Assembly (NCBI GenBank): GCA_032027045.1
Contig: JAVSMU010000001.1
Location: 2,604,945 to 2,668,944, forward strand
From: Truepera sp.
GTDB taxonomy: Bacteria > Deinococcota > Deinococci > Deinococcales > Trueperaceae
DNA length: 64,000 bases
Direction of reading: 5' to 3'
The position numbers and the translations under genes were made by a program. The notes under the pieces are model-generated. The model was not told the origin of the DNA. It saw only the letters and a program-made list of their open reading frames with translations, and did not search any database. This document shows, piece by piece, positions 17,578 through 26,484 of the stretch. The first letter of the stretch is position 1. Every line of letters begins with the position of its first letter.

Positions 17578-18977
17578 GCGCCCACGCGGCGAGGCGCCAA
17601 GAGCGCGAACGCTGGGACGCGCGCCGTCGCTGGTCGCGCGCCGGCTTCGCCTACCTGCTGCTCATCTTCTTCTCGATCCTCTTCCTGGGTCCGCTGCTTT
17701 TCGCGGCGCTCTCCAGCGTCAAGACCGACCCGCTCGCCTACCCGCCGACGCTCCTGAGCCCCCAACTCTCGCCCGCTAACTGGGCAACTGCGGCCAAGCT
17801 GGGGCGCGAGGGCGCCAACGCGCCGCTCTGGGGCGGCTTCGCGCCCGGCGCCGACGTGAACGTCGATGTCACCTACTTCGTGCCGGAGGGCACCGTCGCG
17901 GCCGCTCCCACTGCGACCGTGCCGCGGCGGCGGCCGGGCGGGGGTCTGGGCGCCGTGCAGCAGATCCTGTACGCGGCAGACCACGCGGTGGTGGCCCCGG
18001 TCGTCGAGGTCGGCCGCCGCCAGGGCGTTCACGGCCCCGAAGGCGCCACCGGCGAGTTCGTCACCTACCGCGTGAACGTCACTTACGAGGGTGAGGGGCC
18101 GAAGATCGACCGGCTGCCGCTGGACGTGGAGGCCCCCTCGCGCAAGCAGGAGTTCGTGAGCAGCACGCTGCCGCCCACCCGCCTCGAGCGGCTCGGGCTC
18201 GTGGCGTCGTTCCAGGCGGTAACGCCGGGGGCGCTCGGTTACCTGCTCGGCAACTACCGCCGCGTCTTCACGGAGGCCCGCAGCATCACCACCGGCAACA
18301 GCCTCTTCTTGCGCTGGACCTGGAACACGCTCGTTTACGCGTTCTTCCGCGTGATAGTCGCCCTATTCATCGCCACCACGGCCGGCTACGCCCTCGCCCG
18401 CCTGCACTTCCGTGGACGCAACCTGGTGTTCATGCTGGTGCTGTTCGCGCAGATGGTGCCCCTACAAGTCCTGTTCATCAGCAACTACCTGGTGCTGCGT
18501 GATGGCATCTGGGGGCTGTCGTCGCTCTGGGGCCAGACGACGCTGCTCAACGGCCTGCCGGGGCTCCTCTTCGTGACGGCCCTAAACGCGGGGCCGGTGT
18601 TCATCATGAAGCAGTTCTTCGAGTCGATCCCGCGCGAGGTCGAGGAGTCGGCGATGATCGACGGCGCGAGTTACTGGTCCCGCTTCTCGCGGGTAGTGCT
18701 GCCCATGGCGCGGCCCGCGCTGGGCGCGCTCGTGATCCTCTCCTTCCAAGGGGCGTGGAACGACTTCTTCTGGCCGCTCGTCGTCCTCACCACCCCCGAG
18801 GACATCAAGACACTACCCATCGGCCTGCTGACGTTCCGGAACGTCTACGGCAACAGCGGCGACTGGGGCCTGATCCTGGCCGGCGCGATCCTCAGCGCGC
18901 TGCCGGTGATCGTCCTCTTCGTCGTGTTCCAGCGCTACTTCATGGAAGGCGTCTCGTACGGCGGTGGCAAGGAATGA
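17574..18977 (+). CDS. Sugar ABC transporter permease, MalG type, with large extracytoplasmic insertion
   Basis: 467 residues from GTG 17574, which overlaps the stop of the preceding permease. A first helix (about 25-48) is followed by some 190 residues rich in beta-forming and charged segments before the normal permease core resumes. The core has the EAA loop EESAMIDGASYWSRFSRVVLP and the C-terminal end seen in MalG proteins. Typical MalG is about 280 residues. In E. coli the large periplasmic loop that touches the binding protein is in MalF; here the bulky segment is in the MalG partner. The long open frame upstream in the same phase is not coding. Confidence 0.9.
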   Translation: MSAHAARRQERERWDARRRWSRAGFAYLLLIFFSILFLGPLLFAALSSVKTDPLAYPPTLLSPQLSPANWATAAKLGREGANAPLWGGFAPGADVNVDVTYFVPEGTVAAAPTATVPRRRPGGGLGAVQQILYAADHAVVAPVVEVGRRQGVHGPEGATGEFVTYRVNVTYEGEGPKIDRLPLDVEAPSRKQEFVSSTLPPTRLERLGLVASFQAVTPGALGYLLGNYRRVFTEARSITTGNSLFLRWTWNTLVYAFFRVIVALFIATTAGYALARLHFRGRNLVFMLVLFAQMVPLQVLFISNYLVLRDGIWGLSSLWGQTTLLNGLPGLLFVTALNAGPVFIMKQFFESIPREVEESAMIDGASYWSRFSRVVLPMARPALGALVILSFQGAWNDFFWPLVVLTTPEDIKTLPIGLLTFRNVYGNSGDWGLILAGAILSALPVIVLFVVFQRYFMEGVSYGGGKE

Positions 18978-20875
18978 AGCTGGCGGAGATCGTCCTGATG
19001 GACTTCACCAAGAACCTGGTGCTCAAGGAGAACTACGCGTTCTTAGTGGCCGACGAGGCCGCGGAGGTCATGGGTGGCGAGCGCGGCCTCTACAGCCGCG
19101 ACACGCGCTTCCTTTCACGCTACGTTTGGCGCCTCAGCCGCCCAGCGCAGCAACTCCTCAACTACTCGCCCCGGCCCGCCCGCTGCCGCCAGCATGTGGC
19201 CGTCATGGAGGGGCCCGCGCAGGTCCTCTCGGTGGAGCGGGAACTCGACATCCGCGCCACGGGGCTGGAAGACCGTCTCCTGATCACCAACGACTCGTTG
19301 GAGACCCAAGAGCTGGAGCTGCGCCTGGAGTTCGACGCCGACTTCGCGGACCTCTTCCAGGCGCGCGGTTGGCACGACAGGCCGGCGCCGTCGATCACAC
19401 GGGACGTGGGGTCGGCGCGAGAGGCGGAGACGGCGCGGGACGAGGGGTCGGCGCGGGACGCCGTGCGCCTGGGGCACGTGGCCAGCGACGGTTTGGAGCA
19501 GGGCGTGGAGTTGTCGTTCACGCCCCCTCCCGCCGAACTTACCGGCTCTGCCGCGGCGTACCGGCTGCGCCTGGCCCCCGGTGAAGCGCTGCGGATCCGG
19601 GTGCTCACCTCGATCAACGACCCGCTCGAGGTCGGCCTGCCCGGAATGTCGTACGAGTCGTGGCTGGGCGCGTTCCCCGAGCGGCGCGACGAAGGCAGCG
19701 CGGTCTTGCACCGCGCTCAGCTCGACCTGCGCGCCCTGCTTCTTTTCTCGGAGGACGGCCCGGTGCCGGCCGCCGGCATCCCGTGGTTCGTGACTGCGTT
19801 CGGCCGCGACTCCATCCTGACCGCCCTCATGCTCCTCCCCTACCAACCCGAGGTTGCCAGGGGAACGCTGCGTTACCTAGCCGCCCGCCAGGGGACGGTG
19901 CACCACGCGGGCAGAGCCGAAGCGCCGGGCAAGATCTTGCACGAGGTGCGGCAGGGCGAGTTGGCCCGCACGGGCAAGGTGCCGTTCGGCCGCTACTACG
20001 GCAGCATCGACGCCACGCTCCTCTTCGTGATCTTGCTGCACCGCACTTTCGAGGTAGACGACGACGCGTCGTTCCTGGCCGAGCTGGCCCCCAACCTCGA
20101 GGCGGCGCTGAAGTGGCTTGACGAGGAGGCCGACTTGGACGGCGACGGCTTCGTCGAGTTCTCGGGCGCCGAGGCGGGGGCGGGCCTCAGCGTGCAGTCG
20201 TGGAAGGACTCCTACGACGCGCTGAGCCACGCTGACGGCCGCCTGGCGACGGGGGCCGTGGCCGTCTCGGAGGTGCAAGGCTACGCCTACGCCGCCCTGA
20301 ACGCCGGTGCGGCCTGCATGCGGGCCCTGGGCCGCGCCGACGCCGCGGAGCGCCTCGAGGCCAAGGCGCTCCGCCTGAAGGAACGCTTCCACGAGGCGTT
20401 CTGGGTCCCGGAACTCGGAACGTACGCCCTCGCCCTCGACCACGACAAGACCCCGCTCAGGGTGCTCTCCTCCGACGCCGGCCAGCTCCTATGGGCGGGC
20501 ATCGTGCCGGAAGCCACCGCGCCGGAACTCGCCGCCACCCTGATGAGCGAGAAGCTCTTCTCGGGCTGGGGCATCCGCACCCTGGGCCTGGGCGAGGCGC
20601 GCTACAACCCGCTGAGCTATCACAACGGCTCCGTCTGGCCGCACGACACCGCTTTGATCGCCGCAGGCCTGAGGCGCTACGGTTTCAAGAAAGAGGCGCT
20701 CACGCTGCGCGCCGCGCTCTTCGACCTGGCGGCCAGCCAGGCGGACCTCCGCCCACCCGAGCTCGTGGCGGGCTACGCCCGCTCGTGCGCGCCGCCCGTC
20801 CCATACCCCGTGGCCTGCCGGCCGCAGGCCTGGTCGTCGGCGGCGCTCGTCTACATGAGCGACTGGGAGAGCTAA
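18974..20875 (+). CDS. Glycogen-debranching-type amylo-alpha-1,6-glucosidase
   Basis: 633 residues from ATG 18974, overlapping the previous stop (ATGA). An N-terminal beta domain (about 1-220) is followed by an (alpha/alpha)6 glucosidase domain with the motifs AFGRDSILTALML, SWKDSYDALSHADG and YHNGSVWPHDTALIA shared by bacterial debranching/amylo-alpha-1,6-glucosidase proteins. There is no signal peptide, so it acts in the cytoplasm on the imported sugar. Residues about 137-160 (RDVGSAREAETARDEGSARD) are a low-complexity insert built of degenerate repeats. Its position as last gene of the LacI operon suggests alpha-glucan oligosaccharides or an alpha-glucoside as substrate. Confidence 0.85.
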   Translation: MKLAEIVLMDFTKNLVLKENYAFLVADEAAEVMGGERGLYSRDTRFLSRYVWRLSRPAQQLLNYSPRPARCRQHVAVMEGPAQVLSVERELDIRATGLEDRLLITNDSLETQELELRLEFDADFADLFQARGWHDRPAPSITRDVGSAREAETARDEGSARDAVRLGHVASDGLEQGVELSFTPPPAELTGSAAAYRLRLAPGEALRIRVLTSINDPLEVGLPGMSYESWLGAFPERRDEGSAVLHRAQLDLRALLLFSEDGPVPAAGIPWFVTAFGRDSILTALMLLPYQPEVARGTLRYLAARQGTVHHAGRAEAPGKILHEVRQGELARTGKVPFGRYYGSIDATLLFVILLHRTFEVDDDASFLAELAPNLEAALKWLDEEADLDGDGFVEFSGAEAGAGLSVQSWKDSYDALSHADGRLATGAVAVSEVQGYAYAALNAGAACMRALGRADAAERLEAKALRLKERFHEAFWVPELGTYALALDHDKTPLRVLSSDAGQLLWAGIVPEATAPELAATLMSEKLFSGWGIRTLGLGEARYNPLSYHNGSVWPHDTALIAAGLRRYGFKKEALTLRAALFDLAASQADLRPPELVAGYARSCAPPVPYPVACRPQAWSSAALVYMSDWES

Positions 20876-20890
20876 CCGCAGCCGGCCGCA

Positions 20891-21820
20891 CTAGTTTGCG
20901 GCATAACGCCTGGGGCGCGTGCCGATCACCGTCGTGGCGTAAGCCACGGCGCGCGCCACCGCCTCGTCGACCGGGCGCCGGGCACTCAGGGCAGCTAGCA
21001 ATGCCGCGTTGAAGCAGTCACCGGCGCCGACCGTGTCTACGAGCGGTACCGAAGGTGCGGCGAAGTCCCGGACCACTTCACGGTCGACGAGACGCGCGCC
21101 GCTGCCCCCACGTTTGAGCACCACGGTGACGCCGCCAAGCGCCAACGCCCGGCTGGCAACTCCGGCGTCTACCTCGCCTGTCCAGCCTCTGGCCTCCGCC
21201 TCGTTCGGCGTGACGATGTCGAGGAACCCGAGCATGCTCCCGAGTTCTGCACGCACGGCGGGCGTGAAGCCCTCGCTGGGCCAGCCCGTGTCCAGTAAGA
21301 CACGGTGCCCACGCATCGTTGCCGCCTCCAGAACCTCGACGATGCGAGCACGCAACGCCGGCAGGAGGAAGTAGCCGCACACGAGCACCAGGCCAGGTTC
21401 GGCGGCGCCCAAGTCGCCGAGCAACCGGTCGACGTCGAGCTGATCGAGGTGTCCGCGGCTCGTCAGGAACGTGCGCTCGCCGTTGGGGTGCCCCACCCCC
21501 ACCGAGTAGACCGTGGGAGCCTCGACCACCTGGAGTTGCGAGCCGGCCGGACCCAACTTGCGCCGGACCACCTCGCCGAAGTCGTCCCAGCCGATCGTGG
21601 CGTGGAGCGTGAAGGTCACCCCCAGCGCCTGGAGTGCGAGCGCGGTAACGCCGGCCGCGCCGCCCGCGCGCACCTCCTCTTGCTCCACGACGGTCTCCGT
21701 GCCCGGCGTAGGCCAGGGCGGAACGGGTCCCATGACGAGGTCTAAGTTGACGTTGCCGATCACGTGGACCGGCAGGCGGTGCGAAGGGGGTGGCGTGCCC
21801 GTCTCGGGATCACTCCTCAC
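20891..21820 (-). CDS. PfkB-family carbohydrate kinase
   Basis: 309 residues. Ribokinase/PfkB fold with the C-terminal signature DTVGAGDCFNAALL, whose Asp is the catalytic base and whose GAGD forms the anion hole. The N-terminal GGAAG sugar-binding motif is RAGGAAGVTALAL. It phosphorylates a sugar or sugar phosphate with ATP in the cytoplasm. ATG 21820 overlaps the end of the upstream SIS gene by 11 bp. It is the last gene of the operon SBP-MalF-MalG-SIS-PfkB. It shares an unusual DTGWPSEG segment with the kinase at 32590-33573, which is likewise last in an ABC-importer operon. Confidence 0.9.
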   Translation of the reverse strand: MRSDPETGTPPPSHRLPVHVIGNVNLDLVMGPVPPWPTPGTETVVEQEEVRAGGAAGVTALALQALGVTFTLHATIGWDDFGEVVRRKLGPAGSQLQVVEAPTVYSVGVGHPNGERTFLTSRGHLDQLDVDRLLGDLGAAEPGLVLVCGYFLLPALRARIVEVLEAATMRGHRVLLDTGWPSEGFTPAVRAELGSMLGFLDIVTPNEAEARGWTGEVDAGVASRALALGGVTVVLKRGGSGARLVDREVVRDFAAPSVPLVDTVGAGDCFNAALLAALSARRPVDEAVARAVAYATTVIGTRPRRYAAN

Positions 21821-22904
21821 GGGTCACCTTGGAAGACCGTAGCGGTACGCCCGGCCGAATGCCCCGCGCTTCGGCCAGCGCCACAGCCAGGCGCTGCGCG
21901 CAGACCGCGAGGGGGAGCACGGCGGCCACCTCGTTCGCCATGGGAAGTCCGATGGTGAACGGCGCGGTGCGGGAGCCGCCGCCCTCACCTGGCTCGAGCC
22001 CAGCGTCCAACAGCACCACGGGGCTACCGTCGCCCACGAGTTCTTGGGCCAACTTGCGTACCAGCCCGCCGCTGCCGCCATGTGCGGCCAGGGCGACCAC
22101 CGCCAACTGCTCCCCTGCCGCCTCGAGCGGCCCGTGCCGCAACTGCGCCGACTCGAGGGCCGCGCACGGCACTCGCGTCAACTCCATGAGCATCAACGCC
22201 ACGTATTCCGCCAGGCCGTGAAGTGGGCCGCGGCCGGTCACGAAGATCGCCGATGCGCCGGCAAGATGCGCGGCGGCTTCCTCCACGCGCGGGGCTTCCA
22301 GAGCCGGGCGCAGCGAGCCGGGTAAGGCGCCCAAGTCGATGGTCACTCCCAGACGCGTCGCCAAGCCGTACAGCGCGGCCACCGTCGTGGTGAAGGAGCG
22401 CGTTGCGGCGAAGGCGCGCTCGACTCCGCCGGGGATAACCCCGGCGCCGGCGGCGCCCAAGGGGCTAGCCGGATCGAGCGTGAGGCCTTCGACCCGTGTG
22501 CCGCGCTCACCCCGCCCCCTCCCTCCGGCGCGCGCGAGCAGCCGCTCGACCTCGGCCGAGGCGCCCGACTGGCTGAGGATGAGCACCGGCTCGACCTCGA
22601 GCAGCTCCCCGTAATGAAGGAGGTCGGACGCAGGCAACGCCCAGGCGCGGATTCCTCTCTCCCGCAGCACCTCGGCCAGCACCAGCCCGCAGTGGAGCGA
22701 GGCGCCCATCCCGGTCACCAACAACTCGCCGGACTCGTGCACGGCACCGGCCAGCCGGTCCAAGTAGCGCTCGAGTGCCGCGTCGGCAAGCGTGGCGGCC
22801 ACCGCATCGGGCTGCCCGGCTATCTCGCGCTTCAACTCGCCAACGCCGTCGAACTCCGTCGATCGGCCGGGCACCTTGCCGTTCGGCACCGGACCTGCAA
22901 CCAT
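21810..22904 (-). CDS. SIS-domain sugar isomerase/deaminase-like protein
   Basis: 364 residues from ATG 22904, with GAGGAGGG 7 nt before it. Two SIS (phosphosugar-binding) domains are recognisable: LLVTGMGASLHCGLVLAEVL near residue 45 and ILSQSGASAEVERLL near 95, then IFVTGRGPLHGLAEYVALML and ESAQLRHGPLE in the second half, the latter typical of GlmS/AgaS-type isomerases. It lacks the glutaminase domain of GlmS. It probably isomerises or deaminates an amino-sugar phosphate. Its place between an ABC importer and a PfkB kinase supports aminosugar catabolism, but the precise substrate is not readable. Confidence 0.8.
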   Translation of the reverse strand: MVAGPVPNGKVPGRSTEFDGVGELKREIAGQPDAVAATLADAALERYLDRLAGAVHESGELLVTGMGASLHCGLVLAEVLRERGIRAWALPASDLLHYGELLEVEPVLILSQSGASAEVERLLARAGGRGRGERGTRVEGLTLDPASPLGAAGAGVIPGGVERAFAATRSFTTTVAALYGLATRLGVTIDLGALPGSLRPALEAPRVEEAAAHLAGASAIFVTGRGPLHGLAEYVALMLMELTRVPCAALESAQLRHGPLEAAGEQLAVVALAAHGGSGGLVRKLAQELVGDGSPVVLLDAGLEPGEGGGSRTAPFTIGLPMANEVAAVLPLAVCAQRLAVALAEARGIRPGVPLRSSKVTREE

Positions 22905-22915
22905 GGGAACCCTCC

Positions 22916-23803
22916 TCACTCCTTCACGCCGCCGGCGGTGAGGCCGGCTATCAGGTAGCGCTGCAGCGCGAACGCGAGGATCAGGGGCGGCAGCGCCGCG
23001 ATGATCCCGCCGGTCGCCATCAGCCCGTAATCCACCGCGTGCCTGCTCGTGAACTCCGAGATGGCCACGGGCAACGTCTTGGCCGCGGCCGAACTGGTGA
23101 AGATCAGGGCGTAGAGGAACTCGTCCCATGCGAGGATCACGCCGAAGAGGATCGCGGTTATCACCCCGGGCAGCGACAGCGGCAGCGTGATGCGCAGCAT
23201 GGCGCCGACCCTACTGGTGCCATCGATCATGGCCGCGTGTTCGAGCTCTGCAGGGATCGAATCGAAGAACCCCTTCAGGATCCACGTGAGGAACGGTGTC
23301 AGGAAGCTCGTATACACCAGCCCCAGGCCGATCACGCTGTTCAGCAGCCCCAGGCGGCCGAGGATGAGGTAGATGGGCAGCAGGATGGCCACCGGCGGCG
23401 TCATGTAGGTCGCCAGCATCAGGTACAGCAACCCGGTACGGCCGCGGCTCGGGAACCGTGACAGGGCGTAGGCGCCCAGCATGCCGGCCACCAGGCTGAT
23501 GCTGGTGGCGATGCTCGCCACGATCGCCGAGTTGCGCAGGGCGAAGCGGAACTCGCGCCCGTCGGGGCTGAAGAACAGCGTCATGTAACGCTCGAAGTTC
23601 GCGTGCGGCGGGATCCACTGCAACGGGCGGCGGAGGAGGTCGATGAGCGGAGCGACGCTCGAGATGAGCAACCAAAGGAACGGCGCGAGTATGAAGATGG
23701 CCAGGAGTAGCGCGCCGGCGTAGGTGAGCAGTTGCGCCCACAACCGCCGCTCGCGGCGGCTGCGCCTCGCGCGCACCGCCGCCCTATTCGCCGCCTCGTT
23801 CAT
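22916..23803 (-). CDS. Sugar ABC transporter permease, MalG type
   Basis: 295 residues with six predicted membrane helices and the EAA loop EHAAMIDGTSRVGAMLRITLP in the last cytosolic loop. Length is normal for the CUT1 family. It is followed 11 bp later by the SIS gene and preceded by the MalF partner with a 30-bp gap, so it is in the same operon. Confidence 0.92.
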   Translation of the reverse strand: MNEAANRAAVRARRSRRERRLWAQLLTYAGALLLAIFILAPFLWLLISSVAPLIDLLRRPLQWIPPHANFERYMTLFFSPDGREFRFALRNSAIVASIATSISLVAGMLGAYALSRFPSRGRTGLLYLMLATYMTPPVAILLPIYLILGRLGLLNSVIGLGLVYTSFLTPFLTWILKGFFDSIPAELEHAAMIDGTSRVGAMLRITLPLSLPGVITAILFGVILAWDEFLYALIFTSSAAAKTLPVAISEFTSRHAVDYGLMATGGIIAALPPLILAFALQRYLIAGLTAGGVKE

Positions 23804-23833
23804 CCTGCCACCCCGCTCATCCCGCCGGCCCGC

Positions 23834-24715
23834 TCATCCCGCCACCCCGCGTGACTGCAGCAGCCGGATGTAGATGCCGACGAAGACCATGATGAGCGCC
23901 ACGGTTATGAACGCTTGGGCCGCGGCGGTGCCGAGCTTGAGGAAGCTGAACGCCTCCTGATAGACCATGAAGGAGAGCGTCTTGGTGGAGCTGGCGGGTC
24001 CGCCGCCGGTCATCACGTAGATGATGTCGAACACCTTGAGCGCCTCCACCGTCCGCAGAACGAGTGCCACGAGCAGTGCCGGACGGATCCCGGGCAGGGT
24101 AATGAACCGGATGCGCTGCAGCGGCCCCGCGCCGTCGACGCGGGCCGCGTCGTGGAGCTCCGCAGGGATGGTCTGCAAGGCAGCGAGCACCAGCAGCGAC
24201 ACCAGCGTGAAGTTCTTCCACACGTCGGCCAAGATGATCATGTTCATGGCCAGGCCGGGTACGCCGAGCCAGCTACGGTAGTCGGGCAAGATATGGAGCT
24301 GAGTGAGCGCTGCGTTCAGTGCCCCGTACTCGGGGTTGTATATCCAGCGCCACATGACGGCGTTGACGACAGTGGGCAGCGCAAGCGGCAGGATGAGCAG
24401 CGCGCGCAGTGCGCGCTGACCGAAGAACTCGCGGTTGAGGAAGATGGCGACGGCCACGCCGAGGACGAGCTCGATCCCGATGGAGCCCACCGTGAAGTGC
24501 AGCGTGTGCCAGATGGCGGCCCGGAACTCGGGCGTGGAGAAAGCCTGAAGGTAGTTGGCAAGTCCCAGAAACGTCCGGGACTTGCCGAGTAGCGGTGCGT
24601 CGAAGAGGCTCAGGTAGAGCGTGCGCAGGAACGGGTAGCCCACCACGCCGCCGACGACTGCCAGCGCCGGCAGCAGCATGAGCCATGCGGCGACGTTGGA
24701 GCGTCGCCCGGTCAT
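23834..24715 (-). CDS. Sugar ABC transporter permease, MalF type
   Basis: 293 residues, six predicted helices, EAA loop HDAARVDGAGPLQRIRFITLP and the conserved FDIIYVMTGGGPASST segment between the last helices of CUT1 MalF-type permeases. It sits 30 bp downstream of the binding-protein gene. No ATPase gene is present in the operon. Confidence 0.92.
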   Translation of the reverse strand: MTGRRSNVAAWLMLLPALAVVGGVVGYPFLRTLYLSLFDAPLLGKSRTFLGLANYLQAFSTPEFRAAIWHTLHFTVGSIGIELVLGVAVAIFLNREFFGQRALRALLILPLALPTVVNAVMWRWIYNPEYGALNAALTQLHILPDYRSWLGVPGLAMNMIILADVWKNFTLVSLLVLAALQTIPAELHDAARVDGAGPLQRIRFITLPGIRPALLVALVLRTVEALKVFDIIYVMTGGGPASSTKTLSFMVYQEAFSFLKLGTAAAQAFITVALIMVFVGIYIRLLQSRGVAG

Positions 24716-24745
24716 CTCGTGGCCCGGCTCCCGTCCGTCATGCGC

Positions 24746-25990
24746 CTACTCGAGGTGGTTCTTCTCGACCTGCTGGGCCGTGTCGTCGAGTGCCGCCTGT
24801 GGCGTCACCTGCCCGAGCAGCGCGCGGTGGATGTCGTTCTGCAACCAGGTGCTGAACTGCGGGTACTGGACCAGCAGCGGCCTGGGGTACATGGCTGGAA
24901 GCGCGAGCTTCGCGGCGGCCACCAGGCTCTCTTGGCCCTCCGCCACCGCCGGGTCGTCGTAAGAGGACTTCCAGATCGGCAGCGACAGCTTGGCGTACTT
25001 GTTCTGCACCGGCTGGCTCGTGAGGTACTGCACGAGCTTGAACGCCTCGTCCTTGTGCTGCGAGTTGGTCGTGACGCCAAGGCCCATCGAACCGTTCATG
25101 GCCGAAACTTGAGTGTGAACCCCGTCGCCCGGGGCGGGCATGACCTTCACGTCACCGGCCACCTGCGACTGGCTAGGGTCGTTGGCAAGGTTGTACATGT
25201 ACGTCCAGTTGAGCGCGAAGGCCGCCTGGCCCGACGAGAAGATGCGGCGCACGTCCTCCTCGAGCGACTCCGTCGAGGCCGGGTTCGACAGGCCCTTGTC
25301 GAGCGAGTCCTTCATGAACTGCAGGGCGGCCAGACCGCCGTCCGTGTTGAAGGTCGGGGAGCCCGCGTCGAAGAAGCTGCCGCCGAACGCGGAGAGGAGC
25401 GTCGTGTAGTCGCAGATGATCGCCTCGGCCTGGCCCCAGCTCCACACGATCGGATACTGCACTATGCCGGCGTCCTTGATCTTCTGCGCCTGATCCAACA
25501 GGTCCTGCCAGGTGGCCGGTGGTGCCTTGATGCCGGCCTTGTCGAGCATGGCCTGGTTGTAGAAGAGGTACTTGGTGTCGAGGATCCACGGGATGCCGTA
25601 GTAGTGGTCCTGGTAGGTCACCGTAGTCCAGGCGCCGGGCCAGACCTGGTCCACCATGTCTTTCGGGATACGGTCAGTGATATCGACCAGGACGCCGTTC
25701 TTCGCGAACTCGGCAGGCCAGATCACGTCGAACAAGACCACGTCGTAACCCGAGCTGCCGGCAGCGGCCGCCGTGATGATCTTGTTGTGGAGCGCCTCAT
25801 ACGACACGAACTCGGGCTCCACCGTGATGCCCGGGTTCTGCGCCTGGAAGTCGGCGATCATGTTGCGCACGTCGTCGTTGCTGTAAGCGGCCTGCTCCAT
25901 GAACAGGGCCTTCAGTTTGACGTTCTGCGCGAACGCGAAGCCGAGTAGCCCAGCTAGTAGGACGAGGGTGAGGGTACGGAACTGCTTCAT
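24746..25990 (-). CDS. Sugar ABC transporter substrate-binding protein (family 1)
   Basis: 414 residues beginning MKQFRTLTLVLLAG with a Sec signal peptide cleaved near residue 22 (AFA-QN). GAAAGGAGAAAGGC before ATG 25990 sets the start; the frame stays open another 27 codons upstream but without a site. Motifs of the MalE-like family are present (SSGYDVVLFDVIWPAEFAKNG, YGIPWILDTKYLFYNQAMLDKAG, AFALNWTYM). It heads the operon SBP-MalF-MalG-SIS-PfkB and should bind a sugar or aminosugar outside the membrane. Confidence 0.92.
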   Translation of the reverse strand: MKQFRTLTLVLLAGLLGFAFAQNVKLKALFMEQAAYSNDDVRNMIADFQAQNPGITVEPEFVSYEALHNKIITAAAAGSSGYDVVLFDVIWPAEFAKNGVLVDITDRIPKDMVDQVWPGAWTTVTYQDHYYGIPWILDTKYLFYNQAMLDKAGIKAPPATWQDLLDQAQKIKDAGIVQYPIVWSWGQAEAIICDYTTLLSAFGGSFFDAGSPTFNTDGGLAALQFMKDSLDKGLSNPASTESLEEDVRRIFSSGQAAFALNWTYMYNLANDPSQSQVAGDVKVMPAPGDGVHTQVSAMNGSMGLGVTTNSQHKDEAFKLVQYLTSQPVQNKYAKLSLPIWKSSYDDPAVAEGQESLVAAAKLALPAMYPRPLLVQYPQFSTWLQNDIHRALLGQVTPQAALDDTAQQVEKNHLE

Positions 25991-26484
25991 GCCTTTCTCC
26001 TTTCGGTCGAGCGCGGGGGTTGGTGAGGGGCGGGCGCCGCAGCGCCTTCGTGGTTTGGTTGCCCACGACATAGGCCGCCAGTTCTGTCACCGCCTCCTTC
26101 CTTGCGTTATCGGAAGCTTGCTCGAGTAGGTTTCGAAGGGGAGTCGGGTCTCACGGGAGTAGCTTGGGCGCGACAACCGGCGCAGCGACGTCGTCAAGTC
26201 ATGGGCCGGAAAATCAGGTCTGGACGACTCGAACACGGGTACAACCCTCTCTCCGGTCGCGGTCGAACCTTGAGCGGCTCCCCAAGCCAGAGGATGGCCG
26301 GCCAGATGCTTCTAAGGAAGTCTTGCAAGAAAACCCGTTCGCTCATGCACGTTCGTCACGTGCTGCTTCTCTAGCTCCGAGGGCCTGCCTGGCGCGCTGC
26401 TAGAAGCAGTGGGAAACCCAAAGATGGCCGCCACCCGGTGCCGCCGCACCCGACGCCCCGCGCGATGGGCGATAGCATGCTCTC
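25991..26484. other. Intergenic region between divergent sugar and 5-oxoprolinase operons
   Basis: No gene is supported here. Seen are the ribosome site of the minus-strand binding-protein gene; a second Shine-Dalgarno-like run (AGGAAGGAGG) before a GTG at 26090 on the minus strand; and an inverted repeat GCACGT-TCGTC-ACGTGC at 26347-26363. No convincing -35/-10 pair was found for the minus-strand operon. Confidence 0.5.
26473..26478 (+). promoter_or_regulatory. -10 box, leaderless start of pxpA
   Basis: TAGCAT ends 6 nt before GTG 26485; no ribosome site is present. Confidence 0.45.

Noticed and set aside
24719..25948. A 409-codon open frame on the plus strand
   Set aside because: Antisense to the sugar-binding protein gene, no recognisable motif.
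25797..26090. Minus-strand frame starting at GTG 26090 after AGGAAGGAGG
   Set aside because: Good ribosome site, but the frame runs 190 nt into the binding-protein gene in a different phase and has no motif; at best a leader peptide.
26347..26363. Inverted repeat GCACGT-TCGTC-ACGTGC as a terminator
   Set aside because: Short stem, no U-run and no gene ending upstream of it on the plus strand; it could equally be a protein site.
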